Below are positions 6,868 to 9,444 of a stretch of 9,444 nucleotides of DNA, piece after piece. How positions within the stretch are numbered: the stretch's first letter is position 1; the number at the start of each line of letters is the position of its first letter. Location: assembly GCA_003445735.1 (NCBI GenBank), contig DMCR01000080.1:1-9444 (forward strand), given 5' to 3'. The notes beneath the pieces were generated by a model. That model was not told where the DNA came from, made no database searches, and saw nothing but the letters and a program-made list of their open reading frames with translations. The position numbers were made by a program, and so were the translations under genes. This DNA comes from Cryomorphaceae bacterium. Its GTDB lineage: Bacteria > Bacteroidota > Bacteroidia > Flavobacteriales > Schleiferiaceae.

Positions 6868-6878
6868 AGAATGTCTAC
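6862..6878 (+). repeat. 17-bp direct repeat, copy 1
   Basis: TTCTCCAGAATGTCTAC occurs here and again, without a mismatch, at 7949-7965. Each copy ends a few bases before a terminator. The upstream flanks are also partly alike (CTTGACCTT here, CTTGGACCTT there). The last four bases, CTAC, overlap the start of the 45-bp repeat copy 2. Confidence 0.9.
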
Positions 6879-6918
6879 AAGGAAAAGCCTTGATGCACAG
6901 CATCAGGGCTTTTTTGTG
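6875..6918 (+). repeat. 45-bp direct repeat, copy 2
   Basis: Near-perfect copy of 5814-5858 (one substitution, one T fewer), 1061 bases downstream in the same orientation. Only the bases CTA of the tRNA are repeated here; no other tRNA sequence is present at this copy. Confidence 0.93.
6883..6915 (+). terminator. Terminator downstream of the cytochrome-like gene
   Basis: A 14-bp stem (6883-6896 with 6900-6913, one G:T pair) closes the loop ACA and runs into six T residues (6910-6915). It should end the cytochrome transcript. Its near identity to the tRNA terminator implies recent duplication, since the loop and flanking bases are not expected to be conserved by function. Confidence 0.9.
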
Positions 6919-6997
6919 CTCAAGAAGAATTTTCGTGACTCATTATGCTACTAATATTTTTAAATAAAATGCTGTAAAACAGTTTATTATGATTTAA

Positions 6998-7216
6998 ATG
7001 CTAATTTTAAAACAAACAAAACCATTATTTGTGAAACGATTTATAATTGTATGTATCACTATGATGTTATGCACAGGAACTTATGCTCAAGACAACTTTG
7101 CCTTTTGGAAAAAGGACCGTGCCTACGCCGAAAACGCTTTTAGTGTAAATACTGCTGGGCCTATTCCTTCTGTTGGATTCCAATTAGAGTGCGTACTTGA
7201 ATGGGCATTAACTTAA
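6998..7216 (+). CDS. Short secreted protein, possibly a truncated gene
   Basis: A 72-residue reading frame with a convincing signal peptide: lysines in the first 14 residues, a hydrophobic core around FIIVCITMMLCTG, and likely cleavage after TYA before Gln31. Only about 42 residues of mature protein follow (starting QDNFAFWKKDRAYAENAF), with no recognised domain. The signal is typical of larger exported Bacteroidota proteins, so the frame may be the 5' remnant of a longer gene whose rest was lost where the next gene now begins. It could also be a real small protein or a translated leader, because its stop lies 11 bases before the start of the next CDS. The upstream 82 bases are AT-rich, with a partial -7 element (TATTTTTA at 6955-6962) and no clear -33 element. 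Confidence 0.5.
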   Translation: MLILKQTKPLFVKRFIIVCITMMLCTGTYAQDNFAFWKKDRAYAENAFSVNTAGPIPSVGFQLECVLEWALT

Positions 7217-7227
7217 ATCGCTCGAAA

Positions 7228-7935
7228 ATGAGAAATCTTTATTTATCCCTTTTGTGTACTTTTTTTGGATTAACTACCAATGCACAGATAGATTGCAGCA
7301 TGTTAGGGATGGCTGTAAATGTCTCCGATACAGATTATATTAAGCTATATCATTCTGGCCCATACTTACTTTGGCCGAGGGAGCATAATGTGATTTACTG
7401 GGATATTACTCATCTTCAAGGTGGTCTCATTCATCAGGACACAACATATGGAGAAGATGCTGGTCACATGGGATTCAATCATACGGTTCCGCTAAGTGAT
7501 TCAATGATAGTGTCTTCAATAATAATGAATGATTCTGTTCTAGATATGTCTACAGGAAATGTTTATCCAATGGCTTGCCAGAACATCGATACGTTGTATT
7601 GGGAGCCTGATACTATTATTCCTGGAAGCATCCTTTATAGGTGGGAGTTTGTTGGAGACATCAATGTTGGTACAAGTGTGCTGTCAATTAACGAGAATGA
7701 TCTTGAAGGTTCTCTTGCCCTTATTTATCCGAATCCAGCTACTACAAACTTTATTATTGATAACGTTCCTAAAGGGCATGGGTCAATTGCCATCTACAAT
7801 ATTTATGGCCAACCGTTCTTTGCCACAGAACATATAAATGAATCAATCACGATAAATGTTGAGAATTGGCCCACAGGTCAATACGTAATTTGGATAAACC
7901 AACGACCGATGCAATTATTGAGTGTCATTCATTGA
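7228..7935 (+). CDS. Small T9SS-sorted secreted protein
   Basis: A 235-residue protein with a signal peptide (MRNLYLSLLC..., cleavage likely after TNA before Gln20) and a C-terminal type IX secretion sorting domain of about 70 residues. That domain begins LIYPNPATTNF (165-175), passes through IYNIYGQPFF and GQYVIWI, and ends near a hydrophobic tail. Proteins with this tail cross the outer membrane by the T9SS and are often attached to the surface. The middle part (about 20-155) is rich in Asp, Tyr and Thr, has beta-strand character and three cysteines, and was not assigned to a family. The ATG at 7228 is preferred over an in-frame ATG at 7201 because the latter adds nine polar residues before the signal and overlaps the preceding stop. 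It is probably transcribed with the preceding short frame. Confidence 0.85.
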   Translation: MRNLYLSLLCTFFGLTTNAQIDCSMLGMAVNVSDTDYIKLYHSGPYLLWPREHNVIYWDITHLQGGLIHQDTTYGEDAGHMGFNHTVPLSDSMIVSSIIMNDSVLDMSTGNVYPMACQNIDTLYWEPDTIIPGSILYRWEFVGDINVGTSVLSINENDLEGSLALIYPNPATTNFIIDNVPKGHGSIAIYNIYGQPFFATEHINESITINVENWPTGQYVIWINQRPMQLLSVIH

Positions 7936-7948
7936 ATTCTTGGACCTT

Positions 7949-7965
7949 TTCTCCAGAATGTCTAC
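7949..7965 (+). repeat. 17-bp direct repeat, copy 2
   Basis: Exact copy of 6862-6878, placed 13 bases after the stop of the T9SS protein and five bases before the terminator at 7971. The downstream sequence (TACACGAG...) differs from that after copy 1. Confidence 0.9.
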
Positions 7966-7970
7966 TACAC

Positions 7971-8007
7971 GAGACCCGAAGACATTTTGTCTTTGGGTTT
8001 TCTTTTT
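7971..8007 (+). terminator. Terminator of the small T9SS protein gene
   Basis: A stem of about 13 bp (7971-7983 with 7989-8001, two G:T pairs) encloses the loop ATTTT. The 3' arm merges into TTTTCTTTTT. It ends the + strand transcript before the convergent gene at 8063. Confidence 0.87.
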
Positions 8008-8062
8008 ATAAGAATCCCAAGTGTTTATAAAACAACCAGTTGTCTAAATATTTTCAGCTATT

Positions 8063-9444
8063 CTACTGGAGTAATATAATTCTAGTATCTACGACATTTC
8101 CTCCCGAGTCTTTGACCGATAGTGTATAGGCACCTGCAGATCCAAAACTATTGAAGTTGATTGTTATCAGTTGCTTGTCCATTGCGACCCCAAATATTGA
8201 TTGACCCAAGGAGTTTTTAATCTCCATTGAATAGGATTGACTGATCATGTTCTGAGGCACCTCGACGTACAAATAGTTGTTGGTTGGGTTAGGATATAAT
8301 AATACCTGATACTCAAACATAGGTGGGTTGATTCCAATCAACGATACGTCTATGATTAATGTATCCGTAACAGTTAAGTAGACGGTATCAATTTGAGTGA
8401 TGTAAGTGGTGTCATATACACTTATGTATGTTGTGTCATACACATCGCAGATGAAGGTGCTTGTATCTCTTAGTAATATAGAGTTTTGATACAAACAACT
8501 TATTCCATTATCCGCTTGAATGTGAAGCGTTGTAGAATCAGTCAGTAAAGCTATTTGAACGCTGTCGTTTTTGACGTTATCAATGAATATTGGTTTATCT
8601 GCGGACCAAAAATACTCCGAACCACCTGTTGCTACTGCCGTGATGTAGTTTGGTGGATTATAATAGATGCTTGACACTGCTAATGATCCCGTAGTTGAAC
8701 TGAAGACGGCGACAGCGCCATTTGAGAACCCACTGGCATTGAAAACTGATAATTCATAGGTTTTAGCTTGATTGAAATTAACTGTATCAATAAAAACGCT
8801 ATCATTCCAGTTGTAAAGAGTATCTGTGGCTAAGATATTTCCATTCGCATTAAAAGATTCAATTAGATAAAAACCCCAAGCTGTTCCAGTATCCAATGAA
8901 GGACTCCACTTCAGTTCGTTATTAGTTGAATTTTGAACGAAACATCCGTTAGTTTGTGGCAATGCAGGTGTGGAAGAATTTACGTATACATTAACAAAAA
9001 TATCAGTACGTTGAGGTATCGGGCATTCGTCGTCAAGGAAACTGAACTTAAACGGGTATTTGATTTGGTTTGATGAACAGTAAGGCGTCGATTGTAAATG
9101 GGTTGAATCTATCCGCAAACCAAAATTTACCCCTAGAATTCCCGGATATGAAAATCCACCTCCCGGACTCAACGAGTGTACCTTTGCCGCTGTGGCACCA
9201 ATAATTGTAGTGTCTTGCTGGTATACAGTATCAAGACTTAGGATTATACCACTACCCTCAAAAGAAATATTCTGGCTTGAGCAATTAGGATTTGCATAGG
9301 GATCACTAGAAGATAAACTAAAAGCAATTGTATCATTCAGATTACAATAGATACTCCATATCGTATCATTTGAAGAATTAATGCTTGGAGTTGGAGCAGG
9401 TCCAATTAATGGAGTGAAAGTTACGGCTGGAGGTGAACTTACGA
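8063..9444 (-). CDS. Large T9SS-sorted secreted protein, 5' end outside the window
   Basis: The frame is open for 460 codons from the stop at 8063 to the window edge, so the start lies outside. An apparent start at 9172 is a TTG codon inside the frame and reads as Leu. The C-terminal ~80 residues are a type IX secretion sorting domain (VLLYPNPTNNYLYVEV, ISQSYSMEIKNSLGQSIFG, AGAYTLSV). Before it lies a low-complexity linker with repeated Y/V-DTTY units (YDTTYISVYDTTYITQIDTV), coded near 8343-8444, which recurs in flavobacterial surface proteins. The region coded near 9000-9400 looks like an Ig- or cadherin-like repeat (CNLNDTIAFSLSSSDP ... FSFLDDECPIPQRTDIFVNV). It is likely a surface-displayed adhesin-like protein, but the missing N-terminus prevents a firm name. 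It converges with the gene at 7228. Confidence 0.85.
   Translation of the reverse strand, partial: VSSPPAVTFTPLIGPAPTPSINSSNDTIWSIYCNLNDTIAFSLSSSDPYANPNCSSQNISFEGSGIILSLDTVYQQDTTIIGATAAKVHSLSPGGGFSYPGILGVNFGLRIDSTHLQSTPYCSSNQIKYPFKFSFLDDECPIPQRTDIFVNVYVNSSTPALPQTNGCFVQNSTNNELKWSPSLDTGTAWGFYLIESFNANGNILATDTLYNWNDSVFIDTVNFNQAKTYELSVFNASGFSNGAVAVFSSTTGSLAVSSIYYNPPNYITAVATGGSEYFWSADKPIFIDNVKNDSVQIALLTDSTTLHIQADNGISCLYQNSILLRDTSTFICDVYDTTYISVYDTTYITQIDTVYLTVTDTLIIDVSLIGINPPMFEYQVLLYPNPTNNYLYVEVPQNMISQSYSMEIKNSLGQSIFGVAMDKQLITINFNSFGSAGAYTLSVKDSGGNVVDTRIILLQ

Noticed and set aside
6800..6878. Decayed second tRNA before the repeated terminator
   Set aside because: No T-arm, anticodon arm or D-arm could be folded; only the CTA end resembles the tRNA.
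7201..7227. Earlier in-frame ATG for the small T9SS protein
   Set aside because: It adds nine polar residues before the signal peptide and overlaps the end of the preceding frame; the ATG at 7228 gives a standard signal.
8026..8045. Short palindrome ACAACCAGTTGT as a terminator for the minus-strand gene
   Set aside because: The usable stem is only about four bases with a tiny loop, too weak to support a call.
9170..9172. TTG as the start of the minus-strand T9SS gene
   Set aside because: The frame continues without a stop to the window edge and the upstream codons read as secreted-domain sequence, so this is an internal Leu codon.

Overview
The window looks like chromosomal DNA from a member of the Bacteroidota, most likely a marine-type Flavobacteriales relative. 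The clues are two proteins with C-terminal type IX secretion (T9SS) sorting domains, a GldA-like ABC ATPase, several lipoproteins with loose lipoboxes, almost no Shine-Dalgarno sequences, and a tRNA promoter that exactly matches the Bacteroidota consensus (TTTG, then TAnnTTTG). The assignment rests on these family signs, not on any database search.

Left part (1-4090, + strand). The window opens with a strong terminator from a gene outside it. Sixteen bases later a TPR-repeat lipoprotein gene begins. After a 193-base spacer come a lipoprotein-type oligopeptidase B (S9A family) and a GldA-like ABC ATPase. These two overlap by the four bases ATGA, so they are probably translationally coupled.

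Middle part (4134-5544, - strand). Three small genes are packed as one probable operon, in transcription order: a lipoprotein that may have an alpha/beta-barrel domain, an exported DsrE-like protein whose expected CxxC cysteines appear to be serines, and a small multi-span membrane protein of unknown function. It converges with the ABC gene.

Right part (5700-8010, + strand). An initiator tRNA-fMet with a clear promoter is followed by a strong terminator. Downstream lie a diheme cytochrome-c-like lipoprotein, then a 72-residue secreted-protein fragment and a small T9SS cargo protein. The tRNA 3' end plus terminator (45 bp) recurs almost perfectly after the cytochrome gene. A second, 17-bp direct repeat marks the ends of both downstream segments. 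The layout resembles single-gene cassettes stacked behind a tRNA, although no recombinase gene is visible. This is the most unusual structure in the window.

Right edge (8063-9444, - strand). The 3' part of a large secreted T9SS protein runs off the window. It has a repetitive Asp-Thr-Thr-Tyr linker before its sorting domain. Its reading frame stays open to the last base, so the true start lies outside.

The window appears more AT-rich to the right of about position 4100 than to the left, which fits a conserved block on the left and accessory DNA on the right. No rRNA, CRISPR array, transposase, integrase or phage gene was seen.
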